Under the pieces are notes generated by a model that ran no database searches, was not told the DNA's origin, and was given only the letters and a program-made list of their open reading frames with translations. Both the position numbers and the translations under genes were made by a program. A stretch of DNA of 64,000 bases from Sorex araneus (taxonomy: Eukaryota > Chordata > Mammalia > Eulipotyphla > Soricidae), in the NCBI RefSeq assembly GCF_027595985.1, contig NW_026570969.1, positions 1 through 64,000 of the forward strand, in the 5' to 3' direction. Below are positions 31,641-42,125 of this stretch, piece after piece (within the stretch, counting starts at the first letter, position 1; each line of letters starts with the position of its first letter).

Positions 31641-31740
31641 CCTGTAGGGCCAATGGTGACTGAAGAGAGAGAGGTCATACACTCTAGCCTACACTTCCTT
31701 CTTCAAGGCTGAGTTGGAGTAGTAGCTGTCGAACCAAAAT

Positions 31741-31913
31741 AATTTTTTTTTCTTTTTGGGCCACACCCGGCGATGCCCAGGGGTTACTCCTGGCTCTGCA
31801 CTCAGGAATGACTCCTGGCGGTGCTCAGGGGACCCTATGGGATGCCGGGAATCGAACCCGGCTCAGCCGCGTGCAAGGCAAACACCCTCCCCGCTGTGCT
31901 ATCGCTCCAGCCC
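31741..31913 (-). mobile_element. SOR SINE
   Basis: Full length, close upstream of a second minus-strand copy. Confidence 0.95.
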
Positions 31914-31921
31914 CATTAAAA

Positions 31922-32088
31922 TTTTTTTCGGGGGGTCACACCCAGAGATGTACAGGGGTTACTCTTGGCTCATGTACTCAGGAATGACTCCGGGTGGTGC
32001 TCGGGGAACCCTATGTATGGGATGCTGGGAATCGAACCCATGTCGGCCGCATGCAAGGCAAACGCCCTACTTGTATCGCTCCAGCCCC
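31922..32088 (-). mobile_element. SOR SINE
   Basis: Full length except a small deletion in the head; carries a duplicated TATG in CCCTATGTATGGGATGC. Confidence 0.93.
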
Positions 32089-32526
32089 CATCTATTACCT
32101 TCTGCAGGGTCCTGGCTTAGAGGAAATATTCTCTAAATGAGGAGTTAATCTCATGATGGAATTGACAGCTGTTTTTTACAGCTGTAAAAATTAATCTACA
32201 AACCTCAGAGGGTCAGTGTCTGTTGAAATACCTGCTCCTGACATTTAGACCAATCCCTTGACTGTTTCCCCGGAAGACGGCTTTGAGGTCCCATAACTGG
32301 TTTTTCTCCTTCTGCATGAGGGGTAGGAACCTGTGACAGAGAGGAAGGAATTTTATCTGGATTTATGCAAACCCACACAGTGCCACGAAGCATCAAAAAC
32401 ATACTGAAGGTACAGAGAAAAGCAAGTGTTTCACTTTACTCACAATGTGATGTAATACACCCGGTGTGCTGTGGGTCCTAGTCAAAAGAAGCTAAAATCT
32501 GCAGAGATTAAAAAGCATACAATTTA
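32089..32526. other. Intergenic sequence, nothing recognised
   Basis: Ordinary-composition unique sequence; could be further retroviral relic but I see no domain. Confidence 0.45.
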
Positions 32527-32707
32527 GGGGCTGGAGCGATAGCACAGCGGGGAGAGCGTCTGCCTTGCACGCGGCCGACCCGGGTTCGAATCCCAGCATC
32601 CCATTGGGTCCCCTCAGCCCCACCAGGGGTGATTCCTGAGTGCAGAGCCAGGAGGAACCCCTGTGCACCACCAGGTGTGACCCAAAAAGCAAAAAAAAAA
32701 AAAAAAT
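32527..32707 (+). mobile_element. SOR SINE
   Basis: Full length with a 17-A tail; followed by AATACAATACAGAATACAAT. Confidence 0.95.
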
Positions 32708-32984
32708 GCAGAATACAATACAATACAGAATACAATTTAGTATTATGATACATCTCAGAGCACTGTGCCAGGAGTCCAGTGTACCGTTTAACCTGTCTAA
32801 TTCATTTCATCCCATGTTGAACAATCCTTAATTTCCTGCAACTTTTTGAAGAACTTGATTATCTACGAGCACTGTAACCAGAGCCCAGATAATCTGTCCA
32901 ATATCTTTTCCATAGATCTTACCAAAAAGGAACTAGAACAATTCTGCAGATGTAATTCAAACTTTTAACAATACACTTTTGGTC

Positions 32985-33155
32985 AGTTCCATAGCACAGC
33001 GGGGAGGGCGTTTGCCTGGCACGTGGCCGACCTGGGTTCAATTCCCAGCATCCCATATAGTCCGCTGAGCACTGCCGGGGGAGTTAAGTCCTGAGTGTAG
33101 AGCCAAGAGTGACCCCTGTGCATCGCCAGGTGTGACCGAAAAAGAAAAAGAAAAA
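32985..33155 (+). mobile_element. SOR SINE
   Basis: Head start altered (TTGGTCAGTTCCATAGCACA); end GTGTGACCGAAAAAG. Confidence 0.92.
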
Positions 33156-33675
33156 TTTCAAACTTCTACAGAATCATTCAGTCCCGTAACATCTCGTTTC
33201 AAAGCCAACTTACTTCACTTTAACAGGATTCCTTTCCTTTTTCCCACTGATGATATCTTCATCTCATCTTTCTGCCTCATTTTACTGAACTTAGTACAAT
33301 ATGACCGTCCCAAGTTTGGACACAATTGCTCATCATCTCATTTAACATGGCAAAAATGTATTCTGAAGTATCCTTTCAATAGCGTTCCATCATTCTATCA
33401 ATATTCAAAAAGCTTTAAAGAAAAAAAAAAAAGCTTTAAAGATGCTCACAACTAAAAGTTCCTACAACATACATTGACTGGGCAAAAAAAGGTTCACTTC
33501 ACGTGAGGAATTAACTAGGAGACACCTTTAGAATTCTGATTTCTAGGAAGAACAGATACCAACGGACTAAATCACTCATGAAGCACTACGGATTTCACAC
33601 TTGTGGAATAGGTCAATACCTGGGGACAAAGCCTTGCAGGAAATACAGTTATCATAATAGCGTGCATTTTCACAT
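33156..33675. other. Intergenic sequence, nothing recognised
   Basis: AT-moderate unique sequence with a short local duplication of AAAGCTTTAAAGA around 33410-33445. Confidence 0.45.
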
Positions 33676-33680
33676 ACTGG

Positions 33681-33785
33681 ACCAGATCCGATTCCCAGCA
33701 TCCCATAGGGTCCCCTGAGCATGGCCAGGAGTGATTCCTGAGTGCAGAGCCAGGAGGGACCCCTGAGCATCGCCGGGTGTGACCC

Positions 33786-33815
<30 letters not shown>
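33681..33815 (+). mobile_element. SOR SINE, 5'-truncated
   Basis: Begins at the B box (GATCCGATTCCCAGCATCCC) and ends in a 26-base A-rich tail. Confidence 0.93.
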
Positions 33816-33816
<1 letters not shown>

Positions 33817-34195
33817 AAAATTAAAGTTGACTAGTTATTTTCCATGGGATTTTCTATTCTCAGAAACCATTCAACCCAAAGGGGCTGTTCTAACCCATCA
33901 TAACTCTTCGCTAAACAACTCTAGAAATTTCCAAACAGCCTCAGAGATCAAATAGAACACTGGTAAGGTAAGTTTCGAAGCAATTTTACAACTATAGAAA
34001 CTAAACCGAAACAACTCCTGGTTATCCAACGCAGGTAGAAACAAGTAAGTACACGGGCATGACAGCATAGGGCCTTGAACCATCAGTTTTTATGGAACAT
34101 GAGAAAATCGACTTTGACCTAATTTTTAAAGTTCTCATACCTTAATTATTTCAGTTCACCAGATGCTTTTTACAATTCCACAAGAAAAAGAAAAT
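33816..34195. other. Intergenic sequence, nothing recognised
   Basis: Unique AT-moderate sequence. Confidence 0.45.
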
Positions 34196-34196
34196 G

Positions 34197-34378
34197 TGGG
34201 GCTGGAGCGAGAGCACAGCGGGGAGGGCGTCTGCCTTGCACGCGGCAGACCCGGGTTCGATTCCCAGCATCCCATAGGGTCCCCTGAGCACCACCAGGAG
34301 TCATTCCTGCGTGCAGAGCCAGGAGGAACCTCTGTGCATCGCTGGGTGGGCCCCAAAAAGAAAAACAAACAAACAAAC
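34197..34378 (+). mobile_element. SOR SINE with (AAAC)n tail
   Basis: Full length; end GGGTGGGCCCCAAAAAG. Confidence 0.95.
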
Positions 34379-34494
34379 ATGCTTTCAGACACAGAAAGAG
34401 GCCCTTAGTTTTTAACCAAACTCTGATATAAGCCTAAGAAAACAGTTGAGCTGCCAATGTTTATGAAGAAAAAAAAAGGAAAAAACTTTACTTT

Positions 34495-34570
34495 GGGATG
34501 CTGGGAATCGAACCCGGGTTGGCCATGTGCAAGGCAAACCCCCTCCCCGCTGTGCTATTCGCTCTAGCCC
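34495..34570 (-). mobile_element. SOR SINE 5' fragment
   Basis: Head only, starting GGGATGCTGGGAATCGAACC. Confidence 0.85.
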
Positions 34571-35025
34571 CCCCCCCAATACCTGATATTTTTGACCTGA
34601 AATATCCAGCCCACATCCCGACAGCTATTTTTCCTAGCAGCGTCTTTGTCTTCCTCTTTCCGCCAGAATTTAAATGGTCCATATTGGGGACTCTCCAAGG
34701 CTGCCTTAGCGAGAGTCAAGGGGGGGAAAAATCAAATTATTAGCCTCAGCCAAATTTTCAAGAGAGAACAAATAACTGGAAATGACAGAACGATCTGATG
34801 CAGCCTGCTTACGCCTGAAGAGAGAAATTCCCAGTCTGTTGTCGTCCAGTAGTTTTAGAACCCGAGTCCCAAACATTGGGGGGTCAGGAGCACTGGAAAC
34901 TCCAGCATTGCCTTAAAAGTTGTTTAAAATCGATCGAATCTCCATCCTAACACGCTTCCTTTCTTTCTTTCCGTCCTTAAGTTGTTTTCCAGGACTTGAT
35001 CTCTGGGCCAAGGACCTGTTGTTGT
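34571..35025. other. Sequence downstream of the 150-codon frame
   Basis: No AATAAA within about 100 bp on the minus strand, so a processed-transcript 3' end is not evident. Confidence 0.45.
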
Positions 35026-35478
35026 CTAGTCGGATAATTCGGAGTCTGAGCTGGAGTCCCAGTAGGGAGGAACGGCGGGCGGGGGGGCGCTGCGCTCAGG
35101 CGTGGAGGTGGACACGGGCAGTGCCCCACTGAGGGCCCCGAGCGGCCGGCCGTTGTCTTCCGAGAGCTTCATCCGGTTGAGCATGTTCAGGAGGTCACAG
35201 GATCTGCGGTTCAGCCGCTCCAGGTCGAGGTGGTACGTGGCCAGCCGGCTCGAGAGCACTTTCATGGCCTCTAAGGAGTACCCCAGCTGGCGCATTCTCA
35301 TCTCGTTCTCTGCCATCACAAACGAGGCCATGGGCTCCGTGCCTCCGATTCCGGACGCTCTTTCCGCTCCTCCACCGGCCGTGCCGGTGGCTGCTCCTTT
35401 GAACCCGGACCTCTCCGCTGTGATGTCCGGCTTCGGGTGGGTTCTGACGAAAAACATTTTCTTATCCGTCCCACCCAT
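35026..35478 (-). CDS. Unrecognised 150-codon open frame, possible terminal exon
   Basis: Intact frame from ATG (35478) to TAG (35026), N-terminus MGGTDKKMFF. A Gly/Ala-rich stretch around residues 27-45 is followed by a predicted helical region (about residues 50-105, SLEAMKVLSSRLATYHLDLE and LNRRSCDLLNMLNRM). A Pro-rich linker and an acidic Ser-Asp end (SSSDSELSD) complete it. Immediately upstream on the minus strand is TTGATCTTTTTTCAG, a good 3' splice-acceptor match 13 bp before the ATG, so this may be the last exon of a spliced gene rather than a single-exon gene. I do not recognise the family. A degraded tandem copy lies at 35776-36073. It could equally be an exon captured by duplication or part of an unknown repeat. 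Confidence 0.45.
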   Translation of the reverse strand: MGGTDKKMFFVRTHPKPDITAERSGFKGAATGTAGGGAERASGIGGTEPMASFVMAENEMRMRQLGYSLEAMKVLSSRLATYHLDLERLNRRSCDLLNMLNRMKLSEDNGRPLGALSGALPVSTSTPERSAPPPAVPPYWDSSSDSELSD

Positions 35479-35559
35479 GGGTTGTTGGGATCTGAAAAAA
35501 GATCAAGAGAGATTTCCTCAGGAGGAACTGTGTGAAGAAGGTTGTTGTGTCTCGGGGCT

Positions 35560-35770
35560 GGAGCGAGACGAGACAGCCTAGGGGAGACGGCGTTTTGCCT
35601 TGCACACGGCCGACCCGGGTTCGACTGCTCTATCCCTCTCAGAGAGCCCCTCCCCGTGGCGTATTGGATAGGCCAAACACAGTCGCAACAAGTCTCACAA
35701 CGGAGACGTGACTAACGCCCGCTTGGGCAAAATCAGTGAACAACAGGACAATGGGTTGTTCTTCTGAGTT
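35560..35770 (+). mobile_element. Second SINE family copy in duplicated unit 1
   Basis: Head (CGGGGCTGGAGCGAGACGAG), GTTCGACTGCTCTATCCCTC, and body with the private GGCGTATTGGATAGGCC variant shared with the 36335 copy. Confidence 0.85.
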
Positions 35771-35775
35771 CAGAC

Positions 35776-36073
35776 GGTCACAGGATCTACTTTTCAGCCG
35801 CTCTATGTCAAGGAGATATGTAGCCAACCGGCTCCAGAGCACTGAAGGGACTCAAAAACATACATACCCAAGCTGGCGCTTTCTCGTCTCGTCCTCCCCC
35901 ATCACAAACTCGGCCATGGGCTCCACGCCTCCAATTCCTGAGGCTCTTCCCTCTCTTCCACGGGCCGTGCCGGCTGCTTCTTGGAACCTGGACCTCTCCG
36001 TTGTGATGTATGGCCTTGAGGGGGGTCTGACCCAACACAGTCTCTTATCCGGTCCACCCATGGGTCTTCGGGA
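35776..36073 (-). pseudogene. Degraded tandem copy of the 35026-35478 frame
   Basis: Starts with ATGGGTGGACCGGATAAGAG behind the same acceptor-like TTTTGATCTTTTTTTCAG. It stays open for about 80 codons with the conserved core EPMAEFVMGEDETRKRQLGY, then meets a stop. A later SRLATYLLDIERLKSRSCDR block matches the first copy before homology ends near 35776. Confidence 0.6.
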
Positions 36074-36094
36074 TCTGAAAAAAAGATCAAAAGA

Positions 36095-36298
36095 GGGGCT
36101 GGAGCGATAGCACGGCGGGGAGGGCGTCTGCCTTGCACCGCCGCCGACCCGGGTTCGAATCCCAGCATCCCATAGGGTCCCCTGAGCACCGCCAGGGGAG
36201 ATTCCTGCGTGCACGAGCCAGGAGTGACCCCTGTGCATTGCTGGGTGTGACCCAAAAAGCAAAAAAAAAAAAAAAAAAAAAAAAAAAGGAAAGGAAGA
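36095..36298 (+). mobile_element. SOR SINE inserted into duplicated unit 2
   Basis: Full length with a 27-A tail; target duplication AGATCAAAAGAG around 36084 and 36299. It separates the unit-2 frame from its flank, so it arrived after the tandem duplication. Confidence 0.95.
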
Positions 36299-36334
36299 AA
36301 GATCAAAAGAGATTTCCTTAGAAAGAAGTGGGTG

Positions 36335-36480
36335 AAGGGTTCGACTCCTCTATCCCTCTGAGAGCCCGGCAAGCTCCCCCTGGCGTACTGGATACGCCAA
36401 ACACAGTCGCAACAAACGGAGACGTGCCTAACGCCCACTTGGGCAAAAATCAATGAACAGCAGGACAACAGTGCCATAGT
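36335..36480 (+). mobile_element. Second SINE family, truncated copy in duplicated unit 2
   Basis: Lacks the head; begins GGGTTCGACTCCTCTATCCC and carries GGCGTACTGGATACGCC, the variant shared with the 35560 copy. Confidence 0.82.
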
Positions 36481-36643
36481 GCCACACTGCTATCCCACCC
36501 ATACCCCACCTCAGCCTCTGCAGTTCTTTGCTGGCAAAAACGTCAGGATGGGACTCATTTTTGGAACCCTCTATCCGACCCAGCCCCCCCTGTGGACCAC
36601 TGGGCCCATCTGTCCTGAACTATTCTGACAAAATTAATTATCT

Positions 36644-36814
36644 TTTTTTGGGGGGGTCACACCCGGCAATGCACAGGGGCTACTCCTGGCTCATGCACTC
36701 AGGAATCACCCCTGGCGGTGCTCAGGGGACCCTTATGGGATGCTGGGATTCGAACCCGGGTCGGCCGTGTACAAGGCCAACAACGCCCTCCCCGCTGTGC
36801 TATCGCTCCAGCCT
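36644..36814 (-). mobile_element. SOR SINE
   Basis: Full length. Confidence 0.95.
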
Positions 36815-36892
36815 CAATAATTATCATTTCTACGCTTGCTCATAAGGGATGGCTGGAAAGGGGGTGGATGGAGAGGAAGAGGGGAAGGAGGG

Positions 36893-37101
36893 AGGCTGAC
36901 CCCAGTCACGTCTCCACGGCGAGACTTGTCGTGACTGTGTTTGGCATCTCGGAGACGCCCCGGGGAGCTTGCCAGGCTCTGCCATGCGGGCGGGAGACTC
37001 TCGGGAGCTTGCCGGGTGCTCTCCGAGAGGGACGGAGGAATCGAACCCGGGTCGGCCGCGTGCAAGGCAAACGCCCTCCCCGCTGTGCTCTCGCTCCAGC
37101 C
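36893..37101 (-). mobile_element. Second SINE family
   Basis: Minus-strand copy, GTCACGTCTCCACGGCGAGA through to CCCTCCCCGCTGTGCTCTCG; the 3' tail is missing. Confidence 0.87.
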
Positions 37102-37529
37102 AGGCACGATACTTAGGCAGCCTCTGCTGGAGGCAACGTGTCACTGGTTTTCAACGACCAACCAGCTGCCCCGGCCAGAGAATTTAGGACGTCCAGACAG
37201 GCTCGAGCGACCCGGTCCAAGGCAACCCCTCCTAACCCCCCTTTCCCATGCACCCCGCCCTCACCTTCAGGCCTCGAGTTCGGGCGCCTGGCGTCCTGCG
37301 GGCGATGGATAAATCGGTGGGAGGTGCAGAGTGAACGCGGGCGAGAGGACTGACCCAGCAAGGAGCACTAAAGCAGGAGTTGCTTTTGCAGCCTCCTTTT
37401 ATCCGCTCTCCTGCCCTGAGTCCTTCCAAGGAATTCCGCAGAAAGCCACAGAATGCAGCAAAGCCAGGTGGGGTCTCAGGAGGAGGCGGTACCAAAGTCT
37501 GCGAGCCTTCTGCTAACCCCCCGGGGGGC
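37102..37529. other. Intergenic sequence, nothing recognised
   Basis: GC-rich, CpG-containing unique sequence upstream of an LTR-like copy. Confidence 0.45.
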
Positions 37530-37860
37530 TGTGTCCTAGTGTCTCCCGCTGGCAGGTGGGGACCTTGCGGGAAAACAGGAACTCAGGCCTGATAAGAAGA
37601 CCCTCACCTGGCTCCGGAAAGGGACCCCGAGGGGGCTGGGACAACCCCCTCCCCCCACTGAGGGTCCAGCAGGGAAACAAAGGCCAGGAAGGAAATCTCA
37701 AAGAAGCCCACCCCCCACTCCCACCCCCCACCTCCAACCTCCTTAGCAACGGACTCTGACCTCCGCCCCCGCTGGGGCAGGTTGGAGTAACCCTAGCAAG
37801 GTCACCTTGGACCCAGGGCGCTGGACCACCCCCCCACCCTGCTAAAGCCCACCGCCCACT
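37530..37860 (+). mobile_element. LTR-like repeat, family A
   Basis: AACAGGAACTCAGGCCTGAT, AAAGAAGCCCACC and CTTAGCAACGGACTCTGACC identify it; 3' end not preserved. Confidence 0.55.
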
Positions 37861-38177
37861 CCTATTTTGGCTTCTTGGTTTTTTGTGTTTTTTGTTTTTT
37901 TTTTTTTGCAGTGCGGGGGTTGAGGCCACAGCTTGAAGGCGCTCAGGACCCCCCCTGTGCTAACCCCCAGCTCAGAACCGACTGGGACAGCCTCGGAATC
38001 CACCAAGATAACCTGAGGCGGGTGCTTAGAAAAAAGAAAACAACAGCCACAAAAAAAAAGAAGCCAAAGCCTGTAGCCTTGTCAGAGGGCCGGGCATCTG
38101 CCCCGGTGCGGACGTGGCTGGATTTGAGCACGTGAGTATGGAAGAATGAAAGGCCAATAAAAAAAAAAAAAGAAGAA
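37861..38177. other. Intergenic sequence, nothing recognised
   Basis: Starts with T-rich sequence and ends in an A run; no exon recognised. Confidence 0.45.
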
Positions 38178-38356
38178 GGGGGCTGGAGCGATAGCACAGC
38201 GGGGAGGGCGTTGGCCTGGCACGCGGCCGACCCGGGTTTGATTCCCAGCATCCCATAGGGTCCCCTGAGCACCGCCAGGGGTGATTCCTGAGTGCAGAGC
38301 CAGGAGGGACCCCTGAGCATCGCTGGGTGGGACCCAAAAAGTAAAAAAAAAAAAAA
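38178..38356 (+). mobile_element. SOR SINE
   Basis: Full length, A tail at 38343-38355. Confidence 0.95.
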
Positions 38357-38456
38357 GAATGAAAGGGCAGGGGAGCAGTGTCAAAGGGCGCGCCCCCTAC
38401 AGTGACCCCCCAACCCCAATCAAAGGAACCCCCAGTGCAGCAGAAATGCACCCTTG

Positions 38457-38633
38457 GGGGCTGGAGCGATAGCACAGCAGGTAGGGCATTTGCCTTGCAC
38501 GCGGCCGACCCGGGTTCGAGTCCCAATATCCCATAGGGTCCCCTGAGCACCGCCAGGAGTAATTCCTGAGCACAGAGCCAGGAGCAACCCCTGAGCATCG
38601 CCGGGTGGGACCCCAAAGCAAAAAAAAAAAAAA
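38457..38633 (+). mobile_element. SOR SINE
   Basis: Full length, GGGTGGGACCCCAAAGC end. Confidence 0.95.
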
Positions 38634-38899
38634 TCTGAAAAGCACCCATGGCTGGCCCCAGGTGGGAAGGGTTGCAGATGAGGGGGCTGTGGGGAGGGAA
38701 GCGGTCAGGGAGGGCTCCGGGAGTACCGCAGAATCGCCGGGGGGTTCCCGCTGGCCCGGTTCTTTTCTTTCTTTTCTGGGAAAACAAAAAAGTGGGGTGT
38801 GGCCCTTGGGGTATAGCTGCTTCTTTTTGTGGTGATAAATCAGTTTGGGGGGGCTGGAAAAAACAAAAGCGTGAGAGGGAAGATTAGTTGGTGAAATGC

Positions 38900-39376
38900 A
38901 AGGGTAAGGGTGTGTGTGGGTGTGTGTGTTTATTTGGTGAAATGCAAGGGGGTGTGTGTGATTATTTGATGAAATGCAAGGGTGTGTGTGATTATTTGAT
39001 GAAATGCAAGGGGGTGTGTGTGTGAGACACAGAGAGACATGCAAGGGTGTGTGTGTGTGTGATTATTTGGTGAAATGCAAGGGGGTGTGTGTGTCAGAGA
39101 CAGACACAGAGAGAGACAGAGAGAAATGCAAGGGTGTGTGTGTGTGTGATTATTTTGTGAAATTCAAGGGTGTGTGTGTGTGTGTGTGATTATTTGATGA
39201 AATGCAAGGGTGTGTGTGTCAGAGACAGACACAGAGAGAGACAGAGAGAAATGCAAGGGTGTGTGTGTGTGTGTGATTATTTTGTGAAATTCAAGGGTGT
39301 GTGTGTGTGTGTGTGTGATTATTTGATGAAATGCAAGGGTGTGTGTGTGAGAGAGACAGAGAAATGCAAGGGTTTG

Positions 39377-39425
<49 letters not shown>

Positions 39426-39880
39426 CAGAGAGACAGATATGCCAGAGCTATGTAGTAATGAGGGGGACAACTATTTGGTGAAATACAGGCTCTGTGTGTG
39501 TGAGAGATGCCTGAGCTTAATATTGACAACGATTGGCACTGTCATCCCTTGGTTCATCGATTTTATTGATCGGACGCCAGTCACGTCTCCACGGTGAGAC
39601 TTGTCGTGACTGTGTTTGGCATCTCGAAGACGCCACGGGGAGCTTGCCAGGCTCTGCCGTGCGGGCGGGAGACTCTCGGGAGCTTGCCGGGCTCTCCGAG
39701 AGGGACGGAGGAATCGAACCCGGGTCGGCCACGTGCAAGGCAAACGCCCTATGTGCTGTGCGCTATCTCTCCAGCCCATTAGCAATGATTATTTAGTGAA
39801 ATATATGGTGGGGGGAGAGAGAGAGAGAGAGATGCCAGAGGTAGCTAGTGATGATGATAATTATTTGGTGAAATACAGGG

Positions 39881-39919
<39 letters not shown>

Positions 39920-39962
39920 GTCAGAGGTAGCCAGTGATGATAATTACTTGGTGAAATACAGG

Positions 39963-39995
<33 letters not shown>

Positions 39996-40105
39996 TGTGT
40001 GTGAGAGAGAGAGACAGAGAGATGCCAGAGGTAGCTAGTGATGATGATAATTACTTGGTGAAATACAGGGTGTGTGTGTGAGTTTGTGTGTGTGTGTGTG
40101 GTTGG
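38900..40105. repeat. Composite GT-rich minisatellite interrupted by a SINE
   Basis: Units join GATTATTTGGTGAAATGCAA with (GT)n and a CAGAGACAGACACAGAGAGA block. After about 39780 the unit changes to ATGCCAGAGGTAGCTAGTGA + TAATTACTTGGTGAAATACA + (GT)n(GA)n. Confidence 0.9.
39520..39778 (-). mobile_element. Second SINE family inside a minisatellite
   Basis: Near full length, minus strand, tail side GACAACGATTGGCACTGTCA, head side GCGCTATCTCTCCAGCCC. Confidence 0.9.
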
Positions 40106-40605
40106 CGCGGGGCTGGCCGAGTTCTGTCCGTTCAGGATTCCCCGGGTCTTCCCTATTTTCAAGCGTGAAAATTCTCCTGCAGATGCTCAGACTCAGACCT
40201 GGGAAGCACCGAGGAAGGAGGCTTCCCCGCCTGGGGGTAACTTTGTCCAGGACCCTGAAAGCGAGGCCTTTTTTTCCGGGGGGGGGGTGAGGTTTCTTCA
40301 GGAAAACAGGATCTTTGTGCTCCGGAGAATGCCTGGGGTTAAAGGTTAGGGTTGGCCCGGGGGACGCTTTGAAATGGAAATCGGTCCCTTTGCATTTTGT
40401 CTCTGGGCTGGAATGTCCCGGAGAAAGGATGGGGCCGGCCTCGGGGATTATTGCCCTATATCGGAGTCCCCGGGTAGGCTTCAACTCCGGGGCTGAATTT
40501 TCTGTTGCTGGGCGGTTAACCCCCTGTGTGCCGGAAAGAGCCCTGGAATTTGCCGGAAGTCAAAAATGGGTCCCTTCCTGGCAGCTGGCCAGGGGGAAAG
40601 TCAAG
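40106..40605. other. GC-rich intergenic sequence, nothing recognised
   Basis: About 500 bp, CpG present; no open frame that I trust and no repeat family. Confidence 0.45.
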
Positions 40606-40609
40606 CTTT

Positions 40610-40671
<62 letters not shown>

Positions 40672-41485
40672 CAGGGGTGGGGAGGGAGGGAGAGAGGAAG
40701 GGAGAAAAAGAGGGAGAGAGCAAGAGAGAGGGAGAGAAAAGAAGGGAGAGAGGGAGAGACAGGACGGGGGAGAGGAAGGGAGAGGAAGAGAAGAGAGATG
40801 GAGAGATAGAGGCAGAGAGGAAAGGAAGGAGAGAAAGGGAGATGGAGAGATAGAGGGAGAGGGAGAGACAGGAAGGGAAGAGGAAGTGAAGGGAGATGGA
40901 GATATAGAGGCAGAGAGGAAAGGAAGGAGAGAGAGGGAGAGACAGGGAGAGAGGAAGAGAAAAGAGATGGAGAGATAGAGGCAGAGAGGAAAGGAGGGAG
41001 ACAGAAGGGAGAGAAAGGGAGAAAGAGATGGAGAAATAGAGGGAGAGACAGTAAGAGAGGAAGAGACGGGAGATGGAGAGCTAGAGGCAGAGAGGAAAGG
41101 AAGGAGAGAACGGGAGAAAGAGATGGAGAGATAGAGGGAGAGGGAGAGACAGGAAGGGAGAGGAAGAGAAGGGAGATGGAGAAATAGAGGCGAAGAAGAA
41201 AGGAGGGAGGCAGAAGGGAGAGAAAGGGAGAAAGATGGAGGATAGAGGGAGAGGGAGAGACAGGAAGGGAAAGAGGAAGGGAGAAGAGAAGAGAGATGGA
41301 GAGATAGAGGGAGAAAGGAAAGGAGGGAGAGAGAAGAGAGACAGAAAAGGCAGAGAGATGGAGAGATAGAGGGACAGGGAGAGGAAGAGGAGAGATGGAT
41401 AGATAGAGACAGAGAGGAAAGGGAGGAGACAGAAGGGAGAGAAAGGCAGAAAGAGAGACGGAGAGACAGAGAGGGAGACAGAAGG
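40606..41485. repeat. (GT)n followed by a GA-rich minisatellite
   Basis: About 45 bp of GT, then about 800 bp of units such as GGAGATGGAGAGATAGAGG and CAGAGAGGAAAGGAAGGAGA, with roughly 60-90 bp higher-order spacing. Confidence 0.93.
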
Positions 41486-42125
41486 TGACTTGGCATTCGG
41501 CCTCCCAGTGCCTCCCCTCACTGTCCGTCCGCAGGGACCAACCCGGCTGTCTGCAGGCCCCGGGGCCCGTGTACCGAGACTTCATGGCCAAGCGGTCACT
41601 GGCGTTTGGCGCTTTGTGTCCGCGGCCTCCCTGCCTCCTGCCCGCAGAGATTTCCCGTCTCCTGGAATCTCTCAGATGCCTCAGGCGAATTACTGCATCT
41701 CTCACAGTGCTCCAGCCCCGAATCTAGTGCTCAGAGCTACCGAGATTTCTGCAGGTCTGCCCCGGCGGGCTCCGTTCACACACCTACCTGGCGAGCAGAA
41801 ATGAATGAATGAATGAATGAATGAATGAATGAATTCAGTAAAATAGAGACTGTGGGGAACTGGCAGCTCAGAGCTCCGTGCAAAGAGCTTGTGGGGTCCC
41901 CGCCTCCCCCTGGCCCCCACCCAATGCTCCTGAGTTAGAATATTCCAGAAGAACAAACAGCTGTGCTGCCAAGACGGGGGGTTCAGTGCTTGCCCCCCAA
42001 AGATGGATGAGAGGGACCCTGGGGTCTCTGCCGAGTGAGAAGAGGAATGAGACTTCGAGGAAGAGCACTGTGGAAAGGTCTCAGAGTACCTCACATGGGG
42101 TACGGGGCTGAGCCCCATTGAGGAA
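41486..42125. other. Sequence upstream of the ARSL region, nothing recognised
   Basis: Includes an (GAAT)n tract of eight units at 41801-41832. No ARSL 5' non-coding exon could be identified. Confidence 0.45.
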
